Assembly (NCBI GenBank): GCA_025200525.1
Contig: CM045770.1
Location: 85,894,084 to 85,958,083 of the forward strand
Direction of reading: 5' to 3'
Source of the DNA: Camellia lanceoleosa
Lineage: Eukaryota > Streptophyta > Magnoliopsida > Ericales > Theaceae
DNA length: 64,000 bases
In this document: in pieces, positions 33,956 to 46,444 of the stretch
Layout: each line of letters opens with the position of its first letter
Position numbering within the stretch: the stretch's first letter is position 1
Made by a program: the position numbers and the translations under genes
The notes under the pieces: model-generated
What the model was told of the DNA's origin: nothing
Database searches by the model: none
What the model saw: only the letters and a program-made list of their open reading frames with translations

Positions 33956-36900
33956 TCATATATAGTCGCATAGTCCACCGATTCCAATATTGAATTTCCT
34001 AAAAAGTAAAGAATATAAATTAAGTATTGAAATTATTTCATGGTAAAATAAAATTGAAATAATAATATATAGATTTACTTGAGTAGCCTTCATCTCTGTA
34101 GCCCACAACCAACTTTGTGCCCACATTAATACTTCTAATGTATTTGGATAAAGTCTACTACGATGTGGACTCACCAACATTCCACTAGTACTAAATGTTG
34201 GCTTAGAAGCAACGGTGGATACAGGATATGAATGGCAACGGGGCGGGGCCGGGGATCACACTCCCCGTCCCCTATCCCCAATGGTCGAATTTCCCCCGTC
34301 TCCGGCATCGATCCCTGACGGGGAACCTATCATTGCCCCCGCCCCCACCCCTAACAGGGATCGGGTTTCCCCGACCCCGAACATTCCCCGGCCAAAAAAA
34401 AAAAAGATTAATATATGTAAATCAGATTAAATTGAAAACATGTGTATAATAATGAAAATAGATTAAATTTGTGTATAATGAAACAGATCAAATAGAAATA
34501 GATTAAACAGATCAAATAAAAAAAAGATTAAATAGAAAACAAATTAAAAAAAAATTATGTTTGATGAACAAAAATTAAATCAATGTGTATAATGAACAAT
34601 CAATCATCATCATCATTATCAATCATCAACAACAATCATCAACTTAAAAAAAAAAAAATGGCGAGAGATATGAGATAGGGCGGCGATGGTGGTAGATCTG
34701 GATCTTGTACACATGGATCAGATTAGATCAGATCTTGTAGCTAAGCAACTTCGGAGGCAGAGCATATGGATCTGGATCTTCATCAGCTGTGCGTGTTCGG
34801 TAGGGCGACTGTGCGTGTTCGAAGCAGAGAAGATGAGGTCGTGATTCATTTGCCCAAGTGTGAAGAAAGGATTCTGAGTGTGTGATTCATTCTGAGTGTG
34901 AAAGAAGATGAGGTCGTGATTCATTTGCCCAAGTGCAAAGGGGATGAAGAGAAAGAAAGAGAGAACAAGAGAGAGAGAGACCAAAGGAGAGATGAGAGTT
35001 TGAGTCTGCGATTCATACACTCAGATTCATTTGCTAAAGAACGGATTCATTTATATATGTAAAGAAATGAAGGAAGGATTCATTTATATATATATGGGGT
35101 ATTATAGTAATTTCATTTCGAGAACAAACGGGGACGGAGATGGGCCGGGTATGGGGCTGGGACACTTATCCCTGTCCCCGGCCCGAAACTGATCGGGAAT
35201 TAATTTTTGAATATCATCCCCGTCCCATTGGGGATATTTTTCGAGAAAAAACCGCTCAAATCAGGGTCGGAGAGTCGGGTCCCCATCGGGCCGGGTTCAA
35301 ATTGCCATCCCTAATACAGGAATAGCTAAAATATCCCTAACTATTACCTGTAAGATCAGATTCTTTGGTCCATTGGCTTTCCACCAATTTAAAACATCAA
35401 AACCTGAAATTCTTGGCAAAACATTATCTTCTAGAAAATGGTCCAACTCTGATCTTACATTCTTCATTTTTTTACATCTCTTTTTACTAATAAACAAATC
35501 ATACTCTGAAAGGGTCTTTATAACAATTTATGGATTGATAGAAGATTCACCAACAACATCCATTTCTATACCAACTTGGTGCTAATACTTTTGCAACAAA
35601 TCTGACGAATCCAATCAATTTCCTCTTCAGGTTTGTCTCTATAAAGTTTTTCAAAATAAAACTCTAATACACTCATCTTGTACCTAGGATCAAGCACAAC
35701 AGCAACTCCAATAACACCATGTATCAATAACCAATATTTATCAAATTTTTTCACCATTTTTGATGCCATTGTTCTAATCACTTCAATTTCACAAGAGAGC
35801 CATTGAGACGGTGTCATCCTAATCTCACATAAAGCTGGGAAACAAACATTGGCTGTGAGATACTTAGTACCAGAAAATAACTCTGTGATAAAAAAAAATA
35901 TCTTAAACCTCCCACTGATCTCTCTAACAAACTCTCATTCTTCCTCACTTGGCACAGTCTTATATTGGGGCTCTCTATTTTTCAACCGATAAAAGACATC
36001 CTTATACAATAAGGTAGTTTGAAGCATCAAGTATGTTGAATTCCACCTAGTTGCACAATCAAGTCCTAATTTCTTAGTATGTGGATTATGCATTTGATTG
36101 ATTATTTCTTCATTTTTTTATTTTTTTTTATTTTTTATTTTTTAGGTGTTGCCGTCCAATAAGCTACGCTCTCCCGAATTGTTTCTACATCCACTCGTAT
36201 GACATCCAATCCATTTTTGACAATCAAATTCAAAATATGCGTACAACAACGCATATGAAACAAAGTACCACCCAACAAAGGCGATGTATTACTCAACTTA
36301 TCCATTAACATGGTAATCATGGTATCATTTATGGAGCAATTATCAACAGTAACAGTAGATATTTTTCTGTCAATATTTTAGTCCATCATACACTCAAGCA
36401 AAGTATCACAAAGAACTTTTGTGTGTGGACATGGAGCATAAATAAACCTAAAATACAATATTCATGAACAATTATTAATAACATGCAAATTAAACTGAAC
36501 AAGATAGAACTTTTAAATGATTTACAAATTTACAAATATATACCTCAAAATGCAATTTTGCAATGTACATGAATTATCAATAAAGTGTGTTGTGACAGTC
36601 ATGAATCCTTTCTTTTGATTACTAGTAGTTCATATATCAGTTGTGATTGTCACTCTACTTTTATTATTCTTTACCAAACTCAATGTCTTCACTTTCTCAT
36701 AATCATAAATCTTTAAAATATCACTCTTTATCGTATTTCGAGAAGGTACTTTAAACAATGGTTGGAGTGTTGCTGAATATCGTTTAAAACCAACATGATC
36801 TACGATAGAGAGGGGATATTCATGCAATATTATGGCATGTGACAACTCTTTCCTAGTAAAATCCTGATAAAAAATATAAGAATTCATTTTTGGACTCTCT

Positions 36901-37230
36901 CTATTAAAGTTGTTAGTTAAAATTTTTTGCCTCATGTCTATCACTTTTTTCCTAGTACAACTCTTATAGTGATCATGCAAATGCCTAATTTCATTTTTTG
37001 AATCACCTTCAAGATGCTTATTACAATAATTACATATTACCTTCGACACCCCATTCGCTCGTTGTTTCTTAAAGTGTTTCCACACAACACTAGGTTTTCT
37101 TTTAGTTCCTCTACAAGTGTTAGACTCTTTTTCTAAATCAATAACATTTTGATTAGAGAGGGGAGCTGGTAAGTTGGTAGTTGGCGATGATTGTTGTGAG
37201 GCCTCGCTCTCAAATGGTACTTAAGAGTTA
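33956..37230 (-). pseudogene. hAT A transposase pseudogene, split by element B
   Basis: The N-terminal part (36630-37085) is a BED-type zinc finger, MWKHFKKQRANGVSKVICNY then CNKHL and HLHDHYKSC, followed by a stretch ending in TITTDI. At 36630-36632 the Trp codon of the usual DxW motif is TGA. Farther on are FHMRCCTHILNLIVKNGLDV (near 36240), VVLDPRYKM (35700) and FDVLNWWKANG (35400), the last opening the hAT dimerisation domain. That domain is cut at 35314 by element B and continues beyond it at about 34076-34218. A poly-T-rich tract near 36110-36145 also disrupts the frame. The protein would cut and rejoin hAT ends in the nucleus. Multiple stops make it non-functional. Confidence 0.85.
34227..35313. 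mobile_element. Non-autonomous hAT element B (1087 bp), same family as hAT A
   Basis: It is flanked by a perfect 8-bp TSD, atacagga, at 34219-34226 and 35314-35321. The ends are tatgaatggcaacggg and, read on minus, tagggatggcaatttg. The last 230 bp are homologous to the last 230 bp of hAT A (49440-49666), including gggatattttt-like and gggttcaaattgccatccct tracts. It has no transposase. It sits inside the dimerisation domain of the hAT A transposase, so a family member has destroyed its own potential source. Confidence 0.9.
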
Positions 37231-37809
37231 ATATCTGACATTTTTAATCTTTATAAAAATAATATGAAATGAATAAACAAAGGCAGCAAAATTACAAAGC
37301 AATTTTTTCTAACACAATTCTAGAAAAAAAATTTCTAACACAATTTTTTCTAACATTTTGATCAAGGAAGATAAATTGAATTAATAAATGATCAGCATAT
37401 GCAGCAATTCTAGTAATGTTAAAAAACTATATTGAATTAATAAATGATAAATGATCATCCTAGTAATGTTAACAAACAAACAAATAAAAAAATTGATTGA
37501 ATTAATCATATTATACAATCTGAAAACATATGCAGCAATTCATTCAGTCAAAACAAAAGAAACTAATGGCTATGGAAATTATGTGATCAATCTCATGACA
37601 ACCCATTATACAAAGATAACATATCTTTAAAATGCAAAGACCATTCAACATTCTAAGTTATAGAGAATGAAACTAAGTAGAAAATAATTAAAAGCAACAG
37701 GAAAATAATAGGCCAAAACCCCTAATGTAAACGCTAAGCACATCCAAATGTCCTTATGGAATACCTCAAAAAGTAGAGCAACAACAACAGTAGATATACA
37801 AGAAATATC

Positions 37810-38655
37810 TGCAAGAGCAACAGAAGACGAACAAAAGAAGAAAGGGAAGAAGTTCAAAAAATTTCGGATTGAAAATGAATTATTGGAGCAAACTTTATAT
37901 AGGCAGATTGGTGGGTGTTCGAACAGGAGAAAACCTGTTCGGATAAATTAAACAGGCACACCAGATTTGAATCTATTTGGAACAGATTCAATTTTGAATT
38001 CAACAGATTTGAACCTATATTGAACCCTTTGAACTGTTCGGGTGGGTTAAACTTGTTAGAGACCTGTTTGGGTGAAGAAAAAATTTTGGATCAATTTATT
38101 TTAAATTTTGAAACCAAAATTAAAAATAAAATATAAAATATAAAAGTTTTTGGCCCAAAAGATAAGTATTGGGCCGAACAAACCCAACCCAACCCAACCT
38201 TACACCACGCACCCGCGCCCAAGCCGAGGCCTAGTCCAGCCCACCCGACCGGCCTAACGGATGAGCGGTTTTAATTATGGGTCGAATGGGTATAGCCCAC
38301 TTCACCCATAATCTCACCCTTCCACAAACTTAGGTACCCCTTGAGGCCCATCCAAAGTATCCCAAGCTAAGGTGTATAAACCCATTCAAAACCTTAAGTC
38401 TTTCCAATGTAGGACAAGCACATTTCACAAATGTCTAGAAAACCCACCAAAAAACTAGTTCCACGAACCCGAAAACGCGTCTTGAATTCTCATTTAGCCA
38501 AAAATGGTTTTGAGCAACCAAATATATGAATTTATTCACTACGCGGCATTAAACATGAACCCAATTAGAAACGTTAAAAATAACGCTTGGGTCCCACCTT
38601 AATTAATGCTCAAAGTTTGTAAAAAATAATGTTATACAAAAGTCATTTTCCAACA
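37810..38655 (-). repeat. C2 downstream LTR, lacking about 185 bp of its terminal part
   Basis: It is homologous to 48045-48893 (for example gacgaacaaaagaagaaa, then tataggcagattggtgggtg). The counterpart of 47863-48045, which in C1 and C2 carries the conserved LTR end, is missing. The left border has the form tgcaagagc next to the atatc duplication. Confidence 0.75.
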
Positions 38656-39629
38656 ATCCCCCACATGAATGAAATTCACGATAATGGACATGCAATAAGA
38701 TACAAACAAAGAAAGAGTACATTAAGAAGATACACCACATCGAAATAGGTAGCTTTTGGCTTTGAACCTCCTCTAGTGAAAGCCTATTGGACTTACTAAC
38801 TAACCAGTGGACGTGATGCCTTGAACTATTCAGCTGTTTGTGTAAGCCAAGACAATAGACTACACATAGTGTATCCGCAGACACAGTTTGGTTTTTATGG
38901 TTGTGTTAAGGGTGTAATAATGGCCCGGCCCGAGCCGACCCATTTGAGCTTTGTGGGCTCGCGATTTTTTAGCGAGCCGGCCTGTGGACTAAAATGTGGG
39001 ACCCAGGCCCAAGCTCAAGCCCACTCATAATAGGGCCACGAGCCGGGCCTAGGGCTTGGGCTCGGGCCTTGGCTCGCCGGCCGGGCCTAGTTGGGCTTTT
39101 TTTTTTTTAATATTAGAAATAAAAAATTAAAAAAAATTATACTAAAGTATTTTAATTACGATTAATGAGATATTTTGTTTGGTTATGTAATGTTTTATAG
39201 TGATATTTAAATTTAATTATATATGACTTATGTTTTTTTAATTGTGAACTTATAACTAAAAAAGTATGCAAATATGTAATTTTTTTTCTTTCAAAATGAA
39301 TAATTTTATACATATGAAATTAAAACTTTCAATATTACAATATTAAATTATTTATCTAACATTTATTGAATGAATAATTTTTATTTCAAAATGAAATAAA
39401 ATATTACAAAAATTGATATTATTAAATAAATTAGGTGTAGATTACTGATAATGGTATAACAATTGCATTACTATAGGTCAAGTACATCTCAACTAGGTTG
39501 GCACCTACTAGCCTACCAATCATTTGCATTATATTTCACCTCAATAATCTAATACAAAACAAAACAAAACAAAAACAAAAACCAAGAAAAAAACGAAATG
39601 AAATGAAATAGTAAAAAATAAATTGTTGA

Positions 39630-41707
39630 TCAATCATCGGAGGTGACAGACATTTCAGTCGCATTGCCCGATGATATGTCATCCGAATCACATTGAATTC
39701 GCTCATTTTCACTAAAATTTTGTCTTCTTGTAAGCGCGTGCATATGATCCCTAGATATCATCAATGCCTCAGCCATTTCGAGTAAAAGCCTGCTCCTGTA
39801 GTCACTCAGCACCCGTCCACCTGCACTAAAAGCTATTTCTGAAGCAACTGTAGAAATAGAAACGGTTAGTATATCACGGGCCATCTGTGAAAGCATAGGC
39901 CACATAGAATCATTTTGTTTCCACCATTCCAAAATGTCAAAATTATCGGAATCATCCACTGACGAGCTTTCCAAATAACGCTATGATTCGTAACTACTTA
40001 CACTTGTATGTTGAGATATTCTTCTACTTTTTATTGCTGTGAAAACACTTAATCTCCCGCCTCGAGATTGTTAGACTACTAGTGTAATGTGTGTAGGTGT
40101 ATTTACAGATGCAGATGTAGCTGCAGCTACCCTGTATTCTTGAAAGAATCTGTTGCATGTTTGCATAATAGGGGCAAACTGTATTTGATCATAAAAAATA
40201 TGCTCTAAAAATTCTTGTAAACCAACTTCTTTACACCTAGGATCACTTATTATAGCTAAGCCTAATAGATGAGGCAAATGATGAAAATATTTATCAAATT
40301 TTTCTTTCATTGAAATAATAATGGTTACATAAAGTTCATTACCCATATATTTTATGAAAACTTTAATTATTTCTGCTAGCATATGTAAAACAAATAGTGA
40401 AGTAGGAATATATATATATATATATATATAAGAAAATAATTTTGTTAAAGTATCGAAAACTTTTAAAAAATCTTTATATAAGGCTACTTGGTTCCAATTA
40501 AGTTCAGTGGATGTCAGTACTCCTCCTATTGATGTTGTTGCAAAAAATAAATCTATTGCTCTTCTTTGTTTACAAGCTATTTTTAACATATTATATGTTG
40601 AATTCCACCTACTATCTACATCTAAAATTAATTTTTTAAATGACATATTTTCTCGTTGAAGAATTTTTCTATATTCCGAAATTCGATTACCAGAAGACAT
40701 AATAGTAACAACTGCATTTTTTTATTACAAGTACAAAAGTTTCGTATGCATACATAGCTTTTTTAACAATCAAATTTAAAATATGGGCACAACAACGAAC
40801 ATGAAATAAATCACCATCAACAAGTAATTGTAAAGTTGATTTTAAATGGGCTACAGTTTGATTATAATATGATGCATTATCTAAACTAATCGTAAATATT
40901 TTATTTTGTAAAGCCCACTCATATAATACATTTTTTTTATTTCTACACCAAGCGAATGACCAGTGTATGGAAGTTCAATTAATTTAAATGAAATAATTAT
41001 TTTATTTTATTTTATTTTCAATGATTATCAATAAAATGTACAGTGATATAATGATATTCAAAACCATTATTTGACCACAGATCAGATGTTAAACAAACTC
41101 TTCCATTCAAATTTTTAAAGATATCAAATAATTCACTTTTAATAGCCTCAAATTTCTTTAAAATTCTGTTTCTGGTAGTATTTCTTGAAAAACTTTGATA
41201 TTGCAGTGCAAAACTTTCGTGAATCATTTGAGTAAAATCAGGACATTAACTAGTACTAAAAGATTGTTCTTTTTAAATAATATAATCAACTACAGAATTT
41301 TGTGCACGTATAGGATCATATGAAAATGTTTGCAAATTATCAGTTGATGAAACCCCTAATTGCATTTGACTTCGAATATCAGGTTGTTTACTTTGTAAAT
41401 GTTTGTCAGAATGCCTTTTTAAATGACTAATACCCCCTAAAAATGCAGCACTAAGTAAACGTGTACAATATTTACATTTTGCTTTAAATATAATTGTGCC
41501 ATCAGAATTATTTATAGATATTTTTTCAAAATGTTCCCAAACACTACTACTTCTTCTCCTAGATGATGATGCAACTGTTGGAAGATGGATATTAAAAGGA
41601 GAATCAACAGATTCATGAGGTGTAGTATATGTATCAACATCGACATAAATATTAGGCATATTAGGATCTATAGTAATGCAAGTAAAACAATATATAAGAA
41701 TTAACAA
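39630..41707 (-). pseudogene. hAT D transposase pseudogene
   Basis: The N-terminal frame (41273-41707) has a BED zinc finger: SVWEHFEKI, CKYCTRLL, then HLKRHSDKH. The next frame has LTSDLWSNNGFEYHYITVHF (about 41030-41100), with the first catalytic-type Asp in SDLW. RCCAHILNLI lies at about 40770-40800. The 40071-40700 frame holds LDVDSRWNSTYNML and ISDPRCKEVGL. The last frame (39630-39974) is the dimerisation domain, with ASEIAFSAGGRVL and YRSRLL. Lesions include same-frame TAA stops near 41240 and 41270, a Trp-to-TGA change at 41018-41020 and frame changes before 40700 and 39974. A TA microsatellite (about 40410-40431) encodes a YIYIYIYI run. The enzyme would be a nuclear cut-and-paste transposase; this copy is dead. 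Confidence 0.9.
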
Positions 41708-42152
41708 TTAATTTAAATAATGTGTAAATTCAATCAGTAAAAAATAATAATTAATATATGTGCATAAATAATTAATGAAAAAAATGAGTAGTTAATAAAT
41801 TTAATTAAACTAATTAATGTTACCGATTGGCAAATGCAATATAAAAAATTTCTTCTTCTGCTAAAAGTTTCTTGTTGTACAATTGCAATAGCCACTTAGG
41901 GATGGCACTTCAAAATTAATTGAGAGTTGAGAGAGATAGAGAGAGTTGAAGAGAGAGAGAGAATGATTTGTTGTGAAATATATTTTGAAAACTAAAATAT
42001 ATTTATACTAGTTTAAATTCTAACCGTTTGAATTATTATGACCGTTTTATATATATCCGTTTGAGTTGTAGAGAAGATGCAAATTTGCAATGCAACGGCT
42101 CAAAATTGAGGCTAGGCTAGGAAATGGTTGCCTCCTTTTCGGGCAACCATTT

Positions 42153-42477
42153 GGACAGTGCTCTTTGGCCAGTGGGAGCCATCACGGGTCCCGTTTTACT
42201 AATTAGAACCGTTCAATGTGTACAACTCGTCGAGTATTATATGTTTGTAAAAAATCACGTTAATCGGATATCTATAACTATCTGATCGGATTAGTTTTTT
42301 TTGTCAACCATTAACTATAACACCATGCATTTTTATGCCAAATTGATTTGATAATGTAGTTAGCGATATCCAATTAACGTAATTTTTTTACAGGCATAGA
42401 GTAATGGAAGAGTTCTACACATTGAACGGTTCGAATTATCAAAATGGGACTCGTGGTGAGCCCCCATAAGCCCAGTA
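42153..42477. mobile_element. Hairpin MITE inside hAT D
   Basis: The two halves are long imperfect inverted repeats: aaccgttcaatgtgtacaac near 42207 on plus, and aaccgttcaatgtgtagaac when 42400-42430 is read on minus. The outer ends read cagtgctctttggcc and, from the right on minus, actgggcttatgggg. Related hairpins lie at 51188-51488 and 60052-60392. It sits between the D transposase and the D right terminus. Borders are approximate and no TSD was confirmed. Confidence 0.65.
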
Positions 42478-43451
42478 TTACCTTCCAACTTAATATATAT
42501 ATACATATATATATATTTTTTTTCTTTCATGCGAGCTTAGCTGTACTTTCCCATTAGGTTAGGTGCACTTTCCCACTTTCCTAGCCACACACACAGACTG
42601 TGCTGCTGTGCACTGCCAATGCCAGTGATACATCATATCATTCTTTTCCATTAAATAATTCTTAATTTGATTTTAATTTAATAAATTGTTATTAATTTTT
42701 GTTTTATTTTTAAATTATTAATGTTATTTATTTATAAATTATTAATGTTATTTATTTAATTATATTAATTTTTATTTAATTGTTTTATTTTTTTTATGCT
42801 TTTATTTTTATAAGATCAATTTTTTATTTAATTAATTATTTTATTTTTATAAGATCAATCTTTTTATTTTTTTATTTTAAATTATTCAACTATTGTAAGT
42901 TGTTTTTTATTTTTATTTTTTGAAAATTGATCTTTGGTAGAGAGAGGGATTGATGGTTGGGCTGGGCCCGGAAATTTTTTGGGCCGGGCCAGGCCCCCAA
43001 AATGGAAGGCCCACGCCCCAGGTACTGGGCTGGGCTGGGCTCGGGTCCGGTCTTAACCAAACCGAAACAGGCCGGGCCCGCCGTGGGCCTCGAGCGATTT
43101 TTACACCCCTAGGTTGTGTTCATTGTGGCCCTGAATAATGCCTGGTAATTCATGAGTGCTCTAGAGAATTTAGCCTTCTTAATTCTCATAGAATCGACCC
43201 AGTTCACACTCATATAGGTGACTTCTTATTAAGAGTATCCTGCTATACTCCACTTGGATGTCCAAGTTATAAAAATCATTAAAAGCAAAGCTTATCCTAC
43301 TAATGTTGCAGGTATCACTCTTCTTATCATAGAAATGGGTAAGAGTAAACCTTCTTAGTGATACGTAAAGTCATCCATAATTCGGTTATAATTTTGAACC
43401 TAGATCTTGGGATCTCCAGTCAACTAGGTTGGGTTGCCATTATGGTAACTT

Positions 43452-44480
43452 TTAAGTAATAGGCTTTAATCCCCTCGATAAATGATACACTTGCTCTCTA
43501 GCTAGCCCTTTAGTCAATAGATCCGTAATATTCTCCTTTGACTTTACATATTCTATGAAAATTATTCCATATGAGAGCAAATGCATAACGGGATTATGTC
43601 TTCGACGAATTTGTCGAGACTTACCGTTATACATATGATTGTGTACCTGTTCTATTGCTGCTTCACTATCACAGTGAATGCATATAACTAGCACAGGTTT
43701 AGGCCACATTGGAATGTCTTCTAAGAAATTACGAAGCCATTCTGCTTCTTCTCCTGTTTTATCTAATGCGATAAACTCAGATTCCATTGTTAACCTAGCT
43801 ATGCATGTCTGCTTGGAAGATTTCCAAGAGACTGCAGCACCTCCTAAGATAAAGACATATCCACTAGTGGATTTTGAGTTTTTAATATTCAATATCCAAT
43901 TTATAACGTTGTACCCCTCGAGTACTGCAGGATATTTGGTATAATGTAAGCTATAATTCTGGGTATGTCTTAAATACCTAAGTACCCTAATTATCTCTTT
44001 CCAATGATCGGATCCTGAATTACTTGTATACCTACTTAATTTGCTTATAGCATAGGCTAAATCTGGCCTAGTGCAATTTATTAAGTACATCAAGCTTCCG
44101 ATTATTCGAAAGTACTCTAATTGTGATATGCTTGCACCTATATTTTTTGACAAATGAAGACTAATGTCAACAGGTGTCTTAGCAAGACAATAGTCATGCT
44201 TTCCAAATTTCTCCAGAATCTTCTCAACATAGTGAGACTGAGATAAAGCATATGCTTCAGATGTTCTAGTAATTTTTATTCCTAGAATTACATCTGTTAT
44301 TCCTAGATCTTTCATGTCAAACTTTTGTTCAACATTTTCTTTGTGGATTTAATCATGTCATTATTGCGTTCAATAATAAGCATGCCATCCACATAAAGAC
44401 AAACTATGACATAGCCTTTGTATGTACTTTTAATATAGACGCATTTGTCACATTCGTTTATTTTAAAATCATTCGAAAGC
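43452..44480 (-). pseudogene. C2 reverse-transcriptase end and RNase H remnant
   Basis: A 287-residue frame (43452-44315) is the longest in the window. It begins [15 protein letters not shown], carries [20 protein letters not shown] and [19 protein letters not shown], then [10 protein letters not shown], and ends near [11 protein letters not shown]. The first RNase H acid is lost: the segment reads [10 protein letters not shown] where C1 has LCDANWISD. Just upstream (about 44360-44410) the reverse-transcriptase catalytic box reads YVDG instead of YVDD, with the Gly codon at 44384-44386. Both enzymes would therefore be inactive even without the frameshifts. Confidence 0.9.
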
Positions 44481-44518
44481 ATGGCTTGATCAAATTTTCC
44501 ATACCATTGTTTCGGAGC

Positions 44519-45350
44519 TTATTTTAATCTATAAAGGGATTTGACAAGTTTACAAACCTTTTTCTCTTGGCCGAGAACTTGAAACCCTTTCGATTGTTCC
44601 ATATAGATTTCCTCATCTAACTCACCTTTCAAAAAAGCTATTTTAACATCCATTTGATGTATTTCCAGATTATACAAAGCTGCAATCACAATCAACATGC
44701 GAATAGATGTTATTTTTGTCACTGGTGAATAGGTGTCAAAATAATCATGGCCTTCCTTCTGCCTGAATCCCTTAACAACAAACCTAGCCTTGTATTTATC
44801 TATTGAACCATTTGCTTTCTTTTTTCTCTTAAATATCCACTTATATCAAAGAGGTTTACATCCTGGTGGAAGATCTACCAGTTCCTAAGTATGATTTTGT
44901 AGTATTGATTCAATCTCATTATTCACAGCCTCTCTCCACAATGGAGTTTCAGGACTTGACATTGCTTCCTTGAAGTTTTGTGGCTCATTTTCTAACAGGT
45001 ATGTCAGAAAATTTGGACCAAATGATTTAGAGATCCTAGTCCTCTTGCTACGTTTAGGTTCATCTGATTCATTATCATTGTGGTCTTCACTGCTACTTAT
45101 TGCAGTATCAAAAGTTCTTTTATTTGAACTTATCTCTTCAATTTCCTTACAAGGAAAAATGTGTTCAAAAAACAATGCATTCCTTGACTCAATAATAGTG
45201 TTTACATACATATTAGGATTTTCAGATCTATGAACTAAAAATCTATATGTACTACTATTATTTGCATAACCAATGAACACACAATCAACAGTTTTTTGTC
45301 CTATCTTAGTCGTTTTGGGACTAGGGACTGCAACCTTGGCCAAACACCCC
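44519..45350 (-). pseudogene. C2 reverse-transcriptase N-terminal part and linker remnant
   Basis: The frame 44519-44722 holds SIRMLIVIAALYNLEIHQMD and GELDEEIYMEQSKGF, which are reverse-transcriptase fingers/palm blocks. The frame 44885-45343 covers the end of integrase and the linker: KTVDCVFIGYANNSSTYRF, PKRSKRTRISKSFG and FKEAMSSPETPLWREAVNNE. Stops separate the frames, including TAG-type breaks near 44517 and 44884. Confidence 0.85.
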
Positions 45351-45538
45351 TACACTCCTACACTTTGAGGTAATTATAAGTAAGTCGTCAACCTTTCCAT
45401 AATTCATAAGGTGTTTGATTGAGTTTCTTATGGGGTACCCTGTTAAGGATAAAGTTAGCAGACAAAATTGCCTCCCCCCCACAAGTTCTGAGGTAACCCT
45501 GAACTAATCAACATGGCATTCATCATCTCTTTAAGAGT

Positions 45539-46441
45539 TCAATTCTTTGTCTTAACAACTCCATTTGACTGAGGAGAATAGGATACAGTGGTTTGGTGAA
45601 TGATACAATGTTCAGAACAAAATTCTTCAAATGGTGCATCATACTCACCACATTTGTCACTCCTCACGATCTTGATAGTTCTGGCAAGTTGATTTTCAAC
45701 CTCAAGTTTATATTGCCTAAAAGTTTCTACGGCTTCATCTTTAATTCTCAACAAGTAAACATAGCAATATCGAGTGCAATCATCAATAAAAGTAATAAAG
45801 TACTTCTTACCTCCTCTAGTTTGAACAAATTTTAAATCACAGATGTATGTGTGAATTAAACTTAGAGGTTTAGTACTTCTTTCAACTTTATTAAATGATG
45901 CCTTAGTGAGTTGTGTCTCAATACAAATATCACATTTATGATTAGGATCAAATTCTAATTTTGGTAAACATTCTAAAGCAACAAGTTTACGCAAAGAATT
46001 AAAATTAATATGTCCTAATCTGCCATGCCATAAAAAAGAAGACTCGGCAATATAAACAGAAGATGTGTTCTTATTATTAAAAGCCAAACTAGGTACAATA
46101 GTTATTACATTGAGTTTAAAAAGCCTATCACTCATGTAACCTCGTTCCACATACATTTCACTCTTGGAGAATACAACTTTATCAAAATCAAAGACAAATT
46201 TAAACCCATTCTTGATCAACAATGACCCAGAAATAAAATTCTTACGAATTTCTAGCACATGAAGTACATTGTTAAGAGTGAGTTCTTTCCCTGAGGTCAT
46301 TTTTAGCATGATCTTTCCTTGTCCTTCTACAGTTGATGTAGAGAAGTTTTCCATAAAAAGTTGTTCCCCACTTTCCACCACTTTGTAGGTTGTGAACATC
46401 TTCTTATCTGCACAGATATGGCAGATTGCTCCAGTATCCAC
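45539..46441 (-). pseudogene. C2 protease and integrase remnant
   Basis: This 300-residue frame begins DTGAICHICADKKMF, with the aspartic protease motif. It then shows WHGRLGHINFNSLRKLVA and CDICIETQL (zinc-binding part of integrase), FITFIDDCTRYCYVYLLRIK, and VRSDKCGEYDAPFEEFC (second acid and Glu of the core). It ends at SPQSNGVVKTKN. It is separated from the upstream gag part by a single in-frame TAA at 46445-46447. Confidence 0.9.
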
Positions 46442-46444
46442 CCA

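Larger units (their letters stand above)
38907..43111 (-). mobile_element. hAT element D (4.2 kb) inserted in copia C2
   Basis: It is flanked by a perfect 8-bp TSD, ggttgtgt, at 38899-38906 and 43112-43119. The ends are taagggtgtaataatgg and, read on minus, taggggtgtaaaaatcg. Both subterminal regions are rich in ggcccgggcc-like words. The transposase lies on the minus strand (39630-41707). Removing the element joins the C2 3' untranslated sequence into a stretch collinear with C1 (29480-29700), which proves the insertion. Confidence 0.95.
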
